Below, piece after piece: positions 1-7,356 of a stretch of 64,000 bases of DNA; the stretch's first letter is position 1; every line of letters begins with the position of its first letter. Made by a program: the position numbers and the translations under genes. Below the pieces are notes generated by a model. That model searched no databases. It worked only from the letters and a program-made list of their open reading frames with translations, and was not told the origin of the DNA. The DNA comes from Gammaproteobacteria bacterium (lineage in GTDB: Bacteria > Pseudomonadota > Gammaproteobacteria > Pseudomonadales > Pseudohongiellaceae), in contig JAURWS010000015.1 in NCBI GenBank assembly GCA_030654835.1, positions 23,806 through 87,805 of the forward strand, in the 5' to 3' direction.

Positions 1-531
1 CGCGACAGTCAGCAGCATGGGTGGGTTGCCCGTGCACGGCGCGAAGTGTTGCCGGTCAGTGCCGGGCAGTGCCACCGTGATTTTTGACTCAGAGATCGAA
101 AATTGTTGGGTCAGCAGATTCGCCGTCGGCGTGCTGGTGACGAGGACGGCGCGTGCGGCCTGCAGCGCGCGCTGCTCGGAGAGTTGCAGACGCTGCGCCT
201 CTGCTGCGGACAAACCTGCTTCCAGCGCCAGAGGATGGTGGCAGAGGGCGATGATCTGCAGCCGTGCGCCATGGCGTTCGACAATCTCCTCCATCACGCC
301 AAAGGCCAGCCCGTCGGCGATCACGATGGCGCCGTCCGGCAGCGTGGCGAAGCGTGACTCGGCATCCGCCAAGGCCGCTGCATCGGGAACGGGGAAGGTT
401 CCTGAAAGCGGCATGTGGGCGACGCTCAAACCGAGTGCCTGCAGCCCGGCGATCAGGCGACGATCATAGCCATAGCCTCCGGTGAGAGTCTGCAGGTCGC
501 CGGGAATGGCAAAGGTGAGGTCGGGAGTCAC
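1..531 (-). CDS. Glycosyltransferase family 4, N-terminal part (cut by window edge)
   Basis: This frame is open on the minus strand from a GTG at 531 to the left edge. It reads VTPDLTFAIPGDLQTLTGGY, then YDRRLIAGLQALGL and a Rossmann-like half with HHPLALEAGLS and LVTSTPTANLL. A glycine-rich loop after the first strand (TGGYGYDR), the family HHPL segment and the VTS step before the second domain are typical of the acceptor domain of GT4 (GT-B fold) glycosyltransferases. No ATG or TTG lies in frame just upstream, so GTG is the best start; a weak GGA precedes it. It is divergent from ribA and probably belongs with the pterin-like cluster on its right. The donor-binding C-terminal domain is outside the window, so sugar donor and acceptor cannot be judged. 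Confidence 0.72.
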   Translation of the reverse strand, partial: MTPDLTFAIPGDLQTLTGGYGYDRRLIAGLQALGLSVAHMPLSGTFPVPDAAALADAESRFATLPDGAIVIADGLAFGVMEEIVERHGARLQIIALCHHPLALEAGLSAAEAQRLQLSEQRALQAARAVLVTSTPTANLLTQQFSISESKITVALPGTDRQHFAPCTGNPPMLLTVA

Positions 532-680
532 GGCGGTTTCCAGAGATGTCCGAAGCGGTTGCGGTTGGCCATTGTATGCAAATCCCCGCGCGGGCAACAC
601 CACCATGTAGTGCCGGGCGGTCCAAACATACCCGGACCGCAGCTTGCCTATTACCGGCCTGCGCCGTAACATTCCCCGCC

Positions 681-1349
681 ATGTCAAAACCATCCGTTAC
701 CCGCATGACCTGTGCTCGAATCCCTACTGAATATGGGGATTTCCAGCTTTGCTATTACACCAACACCGTCGACAAGAAGGAGCATCTGGCCTTCTGTATG
801 GGAGATTTGGCACAGTCCGAAAATGTGCTGGTGCGCATCCACTCCGAGTGCTTCACCGGGGACGTGATGGGCTCGCAGCGCTGCGATTGCGGCGAACAGT
901 TGCACCGCTCCATGGCGATGGTGGCCAGCGAGGGGCAGGGCGTGATCGTTTATCTGCGTCAGGAAGGGCGTGGCATCGGTCTGCTGCAGAAACTGCGTGC
1001 CTATAATCTGCAGGACCAAGGCTACGACACTGTTGATGCCAACCTGATGCTGGGTCACAAGGCGGACGAGCGTGAGTACTCGCTGGCGGCACGCATCCTC
1101 GACGATCTCGACGTCAAATCGGTGCGCCTGATGACCAACAATCCACTGAAGATTGAAGCGCTGCAGGCCGAAGGAATCCGGGTGACTGCGCGCGTGTCGC
1201 TGGAAGGTGCCGTGAATCCCGAAAACGAACAGTACCTGCTGACCAAGGCTCGCCGCATGGATCATCTGCTGGCCCCCAGGTCTGGTTATTCCGCGCCAGC
1301 CTCCGAAAAAAAAGTCAGTGAACCCCATGCACCTCAATCAGCAAATTGA
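681..1349 (+). CDS. ribA: GTP cyclohydrolase II
   Basis: Converts GTP to 2,5-diamino-6-ribosylamino-4-pyrimidinone 5'-phosphate, formate and pyrophosphate; cytoplasmic. The 222-residue product has the full signature: the zinc site SECFTGDVMGSQRCDCG (Cys57, Cys68, Cys70), the catalytic RQEGRGIGLL loop, and DTVDANLMLG followed by TNNPLKIEAL. Length is slightly above the usual of about 200. The frame is open upstream to 546, but homology begins at the chosen ATG. It overlaps the next gene (RibD-like) by about 23 bp, so the two are co-translated. Normally this is step one of riboflavin synthesis, but no ribB, ribH or ribE is nearby; the neighbours are a reductase, a dehydrogenase and a PTPS-like protein. 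It may therefore be a second copy feeding a special pathway. No FMN riboswitch is visible in the 149 bp before it. Confidence 0.93.
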   Translation: MSKPSVTRMTCARIPTEYGDFQLCYYTNTVDKKEHLAFCMGDLAQSENVLVRIHSECFTGDVMGSQRCDCGEQLHRSMAMVASEGQGVIVYLRQEGRGIGLLQKLRAYNLQDQGYDTVDANLMLGHKADEREYSLAARILDDLDVKSVRLMTNNPLKIEALQAEGIRVTARVSLEGAVNPENEQYLLTKARRMDHLLAPRSGYSAPASEKKVSEPHAPQSAN

Positions 1350-2055
1350 GCGCTGGCTGGCGGCGAGCCGGGAGCGTTTTTCCCAGCACGAACGGCCGTT
1401 TGTCACACTTAGTTATGCGCAGGGCTGGGACGGTAGCATCACACTGCGAACCGGCCAGCCGCTCGCCCTGAGTGGCGAAGAATCCACGCGTCTGACTCAC
1501 CACCTGCGCAGCCAGCACGACGGCATTCTGGTCGGCATCGGCACGGTGCTCTCGGATGACCCGCAGCTCAATGTGCGGCAGTGGTCTGGCCCGACTCCTC
1601 CCGGCCCCAATCCACAACCCATCGTGCTCGACAGTCAGTTGCGAATTCCTGCGGCGGCACGGCTGTGCCATCTGGCCGACAAGCGTTGCTGGGTGCTCAC
1701 CAGTCGCAGCGGTGCAGAGCTGGTCGACTCATCGTTGGAGATCATTACCCTGCCGGGCGACGCCGAAGGACATGTGTGTCTGCATGAGGCGCTGCGTGAA
1801 TTGCGCCGCCGCGGCATTCGCAGCCTGATGGTGGAGGGCGGCGCCAACGTCATTACCGCCTTCCTGCGGGAGCGGCTGGTCGACGCACTGGTGCTGACCG
1901 TGGCGCCGACACTGGTGGGCGGTTACAAGGCCGTCGGCGATCTGGGTATCGCCGTCAAGGCGCAGCTGCCGAGTATCGCGCCGGTGTTCAGTAGCCGACT
2001 CGGAGACGATGTGATTCTGTGGGGTAATTTACATTACGAAGGGGCGTCCTCATGA
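1327..2055 (+). CDS. RibD C-terminal (DHFR-fold) reductase family protein
   Basis: A stand-alone reductase domain of the RibD/RibG C-terminal type, which uses NADPH to reduce the ribosyl side chain of pyrimidine intermediates in riboflavin synthesis. Visible family motifs are FVTLSYAQGWDGSI, GILVGIGTVLSDDPQLNVR, PIVLDSQLRIP and SLMVEGGANVITAFL. The deaminase domain of full RibD is absent. About 242 residues. The start is either this ATG or a GTG at 1318; both overlap ribA. The stop overlaps the next start as ATGA, indicating translational coupling. The gene follows GTP cyclohydrolase II directly, so its likely substrate is the product of that enzyme or a derivative of it. The exact reaction is not known from sequence. 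Confidence 0.85.
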   Translation: MHLNQQIERWLAASRERFSQHERPFVTLSYAQGWDGSITLRTGQPLALSGEESTRLTHHLRSQHDGILVGIGTVLSDDPQLNVRQWSGPTPPGPNPQPIVLDSQLRIPAAARLCHLADKRCWVLTSRSGAELVDSSLEIITLPGDAEGHVCLHEALRELRRRGIRSLMVEGGANVITAFLRERLVDALVLTVAPTLVGGYKAVGDLGIAVKAQLPSIAPVFSSRLGDDVILWGNLHYEGASS

Positions 2056-3113
2056 TTTCGGCGGCCGATCACTCTTCGCTTGCGAAGCCACAAAAGGCGC
2101 AGCAATTGTGGTTCACGAAACCCTTCGCGGTGGAGGTGCGCGAGCAATCCTTGCCGATGCCTGCGGCCGGTGAATTGCTTGTCAAAACGCTGAGCTCGGC
2201 GATCAGCGCGGGCACCGAGATGCTGGTTTATCGCGGCCAGATTCCCGGCGCCATGACTCTTGATGCCAGCCTGGATTCCCTGCAGAGCACGGCGAATTAT
2301 CCCTTGCAATACGGTTACGCCAGCGTCGGTGTCGTGCAGCAGATTGGAGAGGGTGTCGATCCCGAATGGACAGGCAAGCGGGTGTTCTCGTTTCAGCCTC
2401 ATGCGAGCCATTTTCTGGCGACGCCCGCCAGCGTCATCGTGTTGCCGGATGACATCGAGCCTGAAGCAGCCGTGTTTCTGGCCAACATGGAAACGGCAGT
2501 GAATCTGGTGCAGGACGGCGCTCCCGCAATCGGCGAACGTGTCGCGGTGCTGGGGCAGGGCGTGGTGGGCTTGTTGCTGACGGGCCTGTTGTCCCGCTTT
2601 CCACTGGCCGATCTGATGGCGGTGGACGGTATTGCGGCACGACGCGCCCAGGCTTTGCGCGCTGGTGCCCGGCAGGCTTTTGCTCCTGAAGTTGTCGTTG
2701 AGTCTGTGGCGAAGTCGCCGCAGCAAGAATCGGCGTTCTGTTCGGACGCCGATCTGATCTACGAAGTCAGCGGAGTGCCCGAGGCACTGAATCTCGCCAT
2801 CAGCCTGAGTGGCTACAGCAGCCGCATCGTCATCGGCAGCTGGTATGGCAGCAAGAGCACTGTGGTGCCGCTCGGCGGCGAGGCGCATCGGAACAGATTG
2901 CACATCAGCACCAGTCAGGTCAGCACCATCGCGCCGTCGTTGAGCGGACGCTGGGACAAGGCGCGGCGCTTCGAGCTGGCCTGGGAGATGATCCGGCAGA
3001 CACGGCCACAGCAGTTGATTACTCATCGCGCGCCGCTGCATGAAGCGGATGTGCTCTACAGACTGTTGCACGAGGCGCCTGGCGACGTGCTGCAGGCAAT
3101 CTTTCGCTTTTGA
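2052..3113 (+). CDS. Zinc-less MDR-family dehydrogenase (alcohol dehydrogenase-like)
   Basis: Medium-chain dehydrogenase/reductase of 353 residues with an N-terminal GroES-like domain and a Rossmann domain (VLGQGVVGLLLTGLL, about residues 165-179). The segment that carries the catalytic zinc Cys in true alcohol dehydrogenases reads SAISAGTEM, with Ser in place of Cys. The GHE segment is YGYASVG, so the usual His and Glu are missing as well. No structural-zinc Cys cluster is present. This resembles the BchC-like subgroup of MDR proteins. It is coupled to the preceding reductase by an ATGA overlap and is followed by the PTPS-like gene 26 bp later. Inference: it oxidises or reduces a side-chain hydroxyl of a pyrimidine or pterin intermediate. 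Substrate unknown. Confidence 0.82.
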   Translation: MISAADHSSLAKPQKAQQLWFTKPFAVEVREQSLPMPAAGELLVKTLSSAISAGTEMLVYRGQIPGAMTLDASLDSLQSTANYPLQYGYASVGVVQQIGEGVDPEWTGKRVFSFQPHASHFLATPASVIVLPDDIEPEAAVFLANMETAVNLVQDGAPAIGERVAVLGQGVVGLLLTGLLSRFPLADLMAVDGIAARRAQALRAGARQAFAPEVVVESVAKSPQQESAFCSDADLIYEVSGVPEALNLAISLSGYSSRIVIGSWYGSKSTVVPLGGEAHRNRLHISTSQVSTIAPSLSGRWDKARRFELAWEMIRQTRPQQLITHRAPLHEADVLYRLLHEAPGDVLQAIFRF

Positions 3114-3139
3114 AAAAACAGGGAAAAAAGGGAACCACC

Positions 3140-3517
3140 ATGTACACAGTAGCCGTCACCAAAGATTTCATCGCCAACCACTTTCTCATCGGTGGCGATT
3201 GGGGCAGTGAGAATTTTCCGCATGCGCACCATTACGTCGCCGAGGTCAGCATCGAAGCTGCGCAGCTGGATCGTCATGGCTATCTGGTTGACATCGTGGA
3301 GATCGAAGGTGCACTGAACAGCATCGTCGCTTATTTCCGCGACTGCGTGCTCAATGAGAAGGAAGAGTTCGCGGGCTTGAATCCCAGCATCGAACATTTC
3401 AGCCGCATCATCTGTGAAAATCTGCTGACGCTGATTCATCCGCCCGGCACTGGCACCCTCACTGTCAAGCTATGGGAAAACGCCAGCTGCTGGGCGGCCT
3501 TCCGTCAGACCTTCTGA
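3140..3517 (+). CDS. 6-pyruvoyl-tetrahydropterin synthase / QueD family protein, atypical active site
   Basis: COG0720-type protein of 125 residues. The zinc histidines are present as NHFL (His14) and HAHHY (His28, His30), and the family segments NPSIEHFS and VKLWENASCWA are seen near the end. The catalytic motif differs: QueD has CxxxHGH, whereas here residues 24-30 read E-N-F-P-H-A-H, so Glu occupies the Cys position and the Gly is Ala. This fits neither canonical QueD nor the ExxHGH of PTPS-III. The ATG follows AAAAAAGGGAACC; a TTG at 3110 is in frame but less likely. The 3' end overlaps the convergent YbhN-like gene by 13 bp. Probably acts on a dihydroneopterin-like product of the upstream enzymes; activity uncertain. 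Confidence 0.85.
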   Translation: MYTVAVTKDFIANHFLIGGDWGSENFPHAHHYVAEVSIEAAQLDRHGYLVDIVEIEGALNSIVAYFRDCVLNEKEEFAGLNPSIEHFSRIICENLLTLIHPPGTGTLTVKLWENASCWAAFRQTF

Positions 3518-4485
3518 GCGGCCCGCAGACACAGCAGCCCCGCCAGCAGCACCAGAGCATCACGCAAGCGCATCAGCGCGATGACGCCAACGGCGGCGCT
3601 GGCAGGCAAGTCCAGACTCTGAAAGGACCACAATACCGAGGCCTCCAGCGTGCCGATGCCGCCGGGCAGCGGCAGCAGCAAGGCCAGCCGCATGGCGACC
3701 ATGATCAACACGAATCCCGCCACATCGACTTCGATATTCAGAAACGCCAGCACCAGCGCCATTTCCGCGAAGATGACAACCCAGCCGAGTACCGACAGAG
3801 TCAGCGCCCACAGCAGGCCGGGCTTGCGGGTGTTGAAGACATTCTGCAGATCGGCGCCGAGCGCCTGCCAGTGATCGTCGAGTTGACGCAGACGCGGACT
3901 CTGCAGCCAGCGCTGGCTCAAACGCTCCAGACGTCCTGAAACCCAGCGCGGCCTTCGTAGCGCCAGCCATCCCAGCCCTGTGAGAACAGCAATCATACCC
4001 AACAGAGCCGCCATGATCTGCGGCAGGTCGGCACCCGTCTGTACTGGCGAGAGCAACAGCAGCGCCACGCCCAGCAACAGCACGGAGAAGTTGATCCACA
4101 GTTCAAAAAAGCGATCCATACCCAGCGCCAGCACGGCGCTGTGAATCGCGATGCCGCAGCGTTGGTAGAGCCAGTAAATCTGCAGCGGTTCGCCACCGAA
4201 TTGCGGGCCCGGTGTGATGAAACTCACCGTCTGTCCGGCTTGGCGAATCAACAACAGTGGCAGGAATTTCACCGGCAATCCGAGCAGACGCGTCAGCACA
4301 TGCCAGCGTTCCGTCCCCAGCAAGATGATCAGCACATTCACGCCGCCCCACGCCAGCCATTGCGGCCAGGTCAGCGCCTGCATGGTCTGGCCGATAGCCT
4401 CCAGTGGCAACTGCGTCAGCGTCCATCCCACCAGAGCGAGTGCCAGCAGCCACAGCAGCAGCGCGATCCTTTTATAGCGGGGCAT
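3505..4485 (-). CDS. YbhN / lysylphosphatidylglycerol synthase TM-domain (UPF0104) membrane protein
   Basis: A 326-residue integral membrane protein with about eight hydrophobic segments, matching the transmembrane (flippase-like) half of MprF/AglD2 proteins. The family motifs TPGPQFGGEPLQIYWLY (about residues 91-107) and LPLPGGIGTLEAS (about 271-283) are clear. The soluble synthetase half of MprF is absent. Its start overlaps the stop of the CDP-alcohol phosphatidyltransferase gene by one base, so the pair is co-translated. Proteins of this group are thought to bind or flip lipid-linked substrates. Together with a phosphatidyltransferase and a glycosyltransferase in this cluster it suggests the pathway product is attached to, or moved with, a lipid. 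That last point is inference. Confidence 0.85.
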   Translation of the reverse strand: MPRYKRIALLLWLLALALVGWTLTQLPLEAIGQTMQALTWPQWLAWGGVNVLIILLGTERWHVLTRLLGLPVKFLPLLLIRQAGQTVSFITPGPQFGGEPLQIYWLYQRCGIAIHSAVLALGMDRFFELWINFSVLLLGVALLLLSPVQTGADLPQIMAALLGMIAVLTGLGWLALRRPRWVSGRLERLSQRWLQSPRLRQLDDHWQALGADLQNVFNTRKPGLLWALTLSVLGWVVIFAEMALVLAFLNIEVDVAGFVLIMVAMRLALLLPLPGGIGTLEASVLWSFQSLDLPASAAVGVIALMRLRDALVLLAGLLCLRAAQKV

Positions 4486-5603
4486 CAGGCACCATCCTGA
4501 CGATTGACCCAGTGGTCATCGCCCTGCCACAGGCTGTAGCGGCCACAGCCCAGCAGGAGAATGCCGATGGCGCTGAAGAGGGTGACGGCGCTGAGTGGGT
4601 CGAGAGATGCGGTGGCTGGCTGCCAGGCCAGCAGCATCAGCACGATGAGCGCGCCAGCGCGACCTGCGACTCCCAGCAGCACCAGCAGGGCGGCACCGCA
4701 GGACAGTGCGATGATAATTGACTGCGCGGCGGTGGCAGTTGTCTCTTGAGCTGTGGAGGTCAGCAGCGCGACGAGCGCGAGTAATAGAATTATGCGCAAA
4801 GCTGGCTGAAAAAATCCGGCGCTGAATGACGCCAGTCGACGAAAGAAAAGGGCAGTGTCAGGTTGCTCCGGACGGATGCGACCCGAGACAACCAGCCAGT
4901 CCACAGTGAACCCGAGCAGCAACGGCACCATGAAGCCGAACCCCGCTGGCACCGTCACCTGTGCCAGCAGCGGCGGCCACAGCACCACGGCGACATAGCC
5001 CATCTGAAACCCCGCCAGTGTGCGCCGCAGCTGGCTCGGCGCGAGAGGATAGACTCGCAGCTCTTTACGGCGTCTGCTGTGGATTCCCCACTGGAACAGG
5101 TAATACGCGACACTCACCAGCAGGTAGCTCCAATGCACCTTGCCATAGCTGACCGCGAGCAGTGGGGCTACCAGCAGACCCAGCGCGTCAAACACCGTGT
5201 CGAGTTCGCTGCCCAGCAAGCTGGTGCTTTTGGTGCGCCGTGCCACGAAGCCATCGACGCGATCGAGCATGGCCGCCACGCTGTAGAAGAGAGCTGGTAG
5301 CCAGCCGATGACGCCTGCGAAGGCAGGAAAGAGCAGGAAGCCGCCGGTCGCCGCGATCAGGCCACCGCGCAGCAGTGTGAGCTGGTTGGCCAGGCCAAGC
5401 GTCGAATAGGGCGCTGCAATGGACGTGGCGCGATTCAGGTGGCGTCGCTGCCAGGTTTGTTGCCAGACCAGCGCCCACAGCGCAACGCTTTGTATAACCC
5501 ACTGGGCGGCGGTTGCTCCGTCCAGCTGCATCGCCAGCGCACCGCCCATGCCGAGAAGCACGACCAGCCCCAGCAGCCCGCTGATGTGCAATTCACGTGT
5601 CAT
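4485..5603 (-). CDS. CDP-alcohol phosphatidyltransferase family protein
   Basis: A 372-residue multi-pass membrane enzyme. The complete catalytic signature DxxDGxxARx8GxxxDxxxD is visible at residues 114-139: Asp114, Asp117, Gly118, Ala121, Arg122, Gly131, Asp135 and Asp139. Members transfer a phosphatidyl group from a CDP-activated lipid to an alcohol, using two metal ions. It is longer than PgsA-type enzymes (about 180-200 residues), with an extra hydrophobic N-terminal stretch of about 70 residues and a long C-terminal membrane region. It is the first gene of a two-gene minus-strand unit with the YbhN-like protein and converges on the ribA-to-PTPS unit. The acceptor alcohol cannot be told from sequence. 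Confidence 0.88.
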   Translation of the reverse strand: MTRELHISGLLGLVVLLGMGGALAMQLDGATAAQWVIQSVALWALVWQQTWQRRHLNRATSIAAPYSTLGLANQLTLLRGGLIAATGGFLLFPAFAGVIGWLPALFYSVAAMLDRVDGFVARRTKSTSLLGSELDTVFDALGLLVAPLLAVSYGKVHWSYLLVSVAYYLFQWGIHSRRRKELRVYPLAPSQLRRTLAGFQMGYVAVVLWPPLLAQVTVPAGFGFMVPLLLGFTVDWLVVSGRIRPEQPDTALFFRRLASFSAGFFQPALRIILLLALVALLTSTAQETTATAAQSIIIALSCGAALLVLLGVAGRAGALIVLMLLAWQPATASLDPLSAVTLFSAIGILLLGCGRYSLWQGDDHWVNRQDGA

Positions 5604-5772
5604 GGCGCACTCTGGGTTGCAGCGACGTGCCGAGTGCAGGGGAGAAGAGCTGTTGTATGCAGGAAGTCAGAGTCATAGCGGCTGCCGCAGTAAGTTCGCG
5701 GCATGTTCCCGCAATTCGGCAGCAACTACAACTCTGCAGGCGCACTTGGCAGGCGGTGCAAAGGCGGCCCGA

Positions 5773-6801
5773 TCAGGCCGCCGCAGACACTCGGCGTTCG
5801 ATGAAGGGGTCGCAGAAGATGTGACTCGACTTCGCTCCCTTCAGGAAGATCTTCTTGCGCAGCAATTGCACCAACTCGGGCGCGCCGCAAAGATAGACGC
5901 GGGTCTGTGCGATGCTGCCGACATTGAGATGGCGCAGAATGACTTCATCCAGTGCACCGACTTCCAGTGCACCGACTTCCACTGTGTCATGGTCTGACAG
6001 ACTTTCCGGCGCCTTCAGGCACGACGCATGGTAGTGAAATTGCGGATGTCGCGATTCCAGTGCGCGCAAGGCCTCCACGCAATACAGATCTCGTGCAGTG
6101 ACTCCGCCATGGAACAAGTGTATGGGGCCTTGATGCCCTTCACGCAGAGCTTCGTGGACGATGCCATACAAGGGTGCTAGGCCAGTTCCGGTGCCCGCGA
6201 GCACCATGGGGAAAGTCTCTTGCGTCGGGTTCGAGTAAAAGCAATCGCCCGCAGGGCCACGCACATGCAGAATGTCGCCGACTCGGGCCTGCGTAAACAG
6301 CCAGCCGGTGAAGGCTCCCATGGGCATGTGCTGAATATGCAGCTCGATGTATTGATCATCTGCATAGTGGTTGGCGATGGAGTAGCTGCGGCTGATACCG
6401 GCGGCGTTGGTGACGTTCAGATATTGCCCTGGGTGATAGGGAAACATGGGACTATCACCGCTCACCTCCAGAAGCAGACGGACGATGCGGTGGTTCAGCG
6501 GTTCGATGCGGCTGATCCGCACGGCCACCGCGCACTCGTCGAGGGCTGGCAGGCTGACGCGAACATCCTGCTCGGGAACCCACTGACAGGCGAGCGCATA
6601 ACCCTGCGCTTGCAGTGTCGGTTTGAGCGACTTCTGAGCCCGTGCGGTGGCGTCCTTGTCGACGGCCTTTACCAGGCACGCCTGACACACGCCCGACTTG
6701 CAGGCGTGTGGCACTTTCTGCTCGTGGCGCAGCAGGCAGTCGAGCACATTTTCGTTCTCCTGCAGCGGGAACGCTGCGGAGTTGAATTGAACTGTCGGCA
6801 T
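5773..6801 (-). CDS. [2Fe-2S] ferredoxin-FNR type oxidoreductase (electron donor for the globin)
   Basis: A 342-residue fusion of an N-terminal plant-type ferredoxin and a ferredoxin-NADP reductase module. The cluster cysteines are Cys34, Cys39, Cys42 (ACKSGVCQACLVK) and Cys72. The FAD motif SRSYSIAN (family RxYS) and the nucleotide-binding VLAGTGTGLAPLYGIV follow. The layout matches CDP-6-deoxy-glucoseen reductase-like and phenol hydroxylase reductase-like enzymes. It starts 15 bp after the truncated haemoglobin gene, so it is most likely the NAD(P)H-dependent partner that re-reduces the globin haem during NO dioxygenation. A tandem 15-bp duplication gives VEVGALEVGAL near residues 284-294. 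The stop lies inside a GC hairpin (5762-5783) that may end transcription. Confidence 0.86.
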   Translation of the reverse strand: MPTVQFNSAAFPLQENENVLDCLLRHEQKVPHACKSGVCQACLVKAVDKDATARAQKSLKPTLQAQGYALACQWVPEQDVRVSLPALDECAVAVRISRIEPLNHRIVRLLLEVSGDSPMFPYHPGQYLNVTNAAGISRSYSIANHYADDQYIELHIQHMPMGAFTGWLFTQARVGDILHVRGPAGDCFYSNPTQETFPMVLAGTGTGLAPLYGIVHEALREGHQGPIHLFHGGVTARDLYCVEALRALESRHPQFHYHASCLKAPESLSDHDTVEVGALEVGALDEVILRHLNVGSIAQTRVYLCGAPELVQLLRKKIFLKGAKSSHIFCDPFIERRVSAAA

Positions 6802-6816
6802 GATGGGGTCTGCGAA

Positions 6817-7173
6817 TCAGAGATTGAGGACGTCGTCGTGAGTGCTGCCGGCGATAGTCAGCACTTCGTCGATCAGCGGCTGGGGGACATTCAGTTCCTG
6901 CAGCGTGCCTGCCAGATGGCCAGCCACGGCATTGAAGTGTTCTTCCTTCAGGTGCATGTGTTTGTGCGCTTCGCGCATGTCTTTGCCGCTGTAATGATTT
7001 GGCCCGCCGAAGGCCATCGTGAGGAAGGCTTTTTGCTTGCCGATCTGTCTGTCCATGTCGACTGAATCGAAGAAGTGGCTGATCAGATCATCACTTAGCA
7101 CTCGTCGGTAAAAAATATCCACGGCGGCATCTACAGCTGCTGCACCACCGATTTTCTCGAAAACACTGCTCAT
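6817..7173 (-). CDS. glbN: Group I truncated haemoglobin (trHbN)
   Basis: A 118-residue 2-on-2 globin. Motifs typical of group I are FEKIGGAAAVDAAVDIFY, FYRRVLSDD (B10 Tyr22), AFGGPNHYSGKDM, proximal His70 in MREAH, and HFNAVAGHL. In trHbN the bound haem-O2 converts nitric oxide to nitrate. The chosen ATG has AAGGAGT seven bases upstream; an in-frame upstream extension to 7290 has no homology. The gene heads an operon with the ferredoxin-FNR reductase and lies beside nsrR, so nitric-oxide detoxification is well supported by context. A GATAAT -10 element lies at 7258-7263 with a putative NsrR operator immediately upstream. Confidence 0.92.
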   Translation of the reverse strand: MSSVFEKIGGAAAVDAAVDIFYRRVLSDDLISHFFDSVDMDRQIGKQKAFLTMAFGGPNHYSGKDMREAHKHMHLKEEHFNAVAGHLAGTLQELNVPQPLIDEVLTIAGSTHDDVLNL

Positions 7174-7257
7174 ATCGACTCCTTGAATGGCCGCCCGAAA
7201 TTGTTGGGTCGGTCGGCATTTACTGTTGGCAAACTTATTGGAAAGGGAGGCGAAAAA

Positions 7258-7294
7258 ATTATCGCCCTTAATGATGTATTGCGTGCACATTATT
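7258..7294 (-). promoter_or_regulatory. Putative glbN promoter -10 with overlapping NsrR operator
   Basis: The minus strand has GATAAT at 7258-7263. Just upstream, 7271-7293 matches the NsrR 11-1-11 palindrome (AAGATGYATTT n AAATRCATCTT). One arm reads ATGATGTATTG (9 of 11 positions agree); the other reads GTGCACATTAT (about 5 of 11). The dyad would cover the spacer and -35 region, as expected for repression. NsrR is encoded by the adjacent gene. The site assignment is by eye only. Confidence 0.5.
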
Positions 7295-7356
7295 TACGGA
7301 GCGGCGCCAGGGGTCAACCGTTTTTTGCTGATCCAGCGCAAAGAATTGCGTGGTTT

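Noticed and set aside
532..680. FMN riboswitch upstream of ribA
   Set aside because: No recognisable RFN element sequence (AGGGGTG...GACC blocks) in the 149-bp gap.
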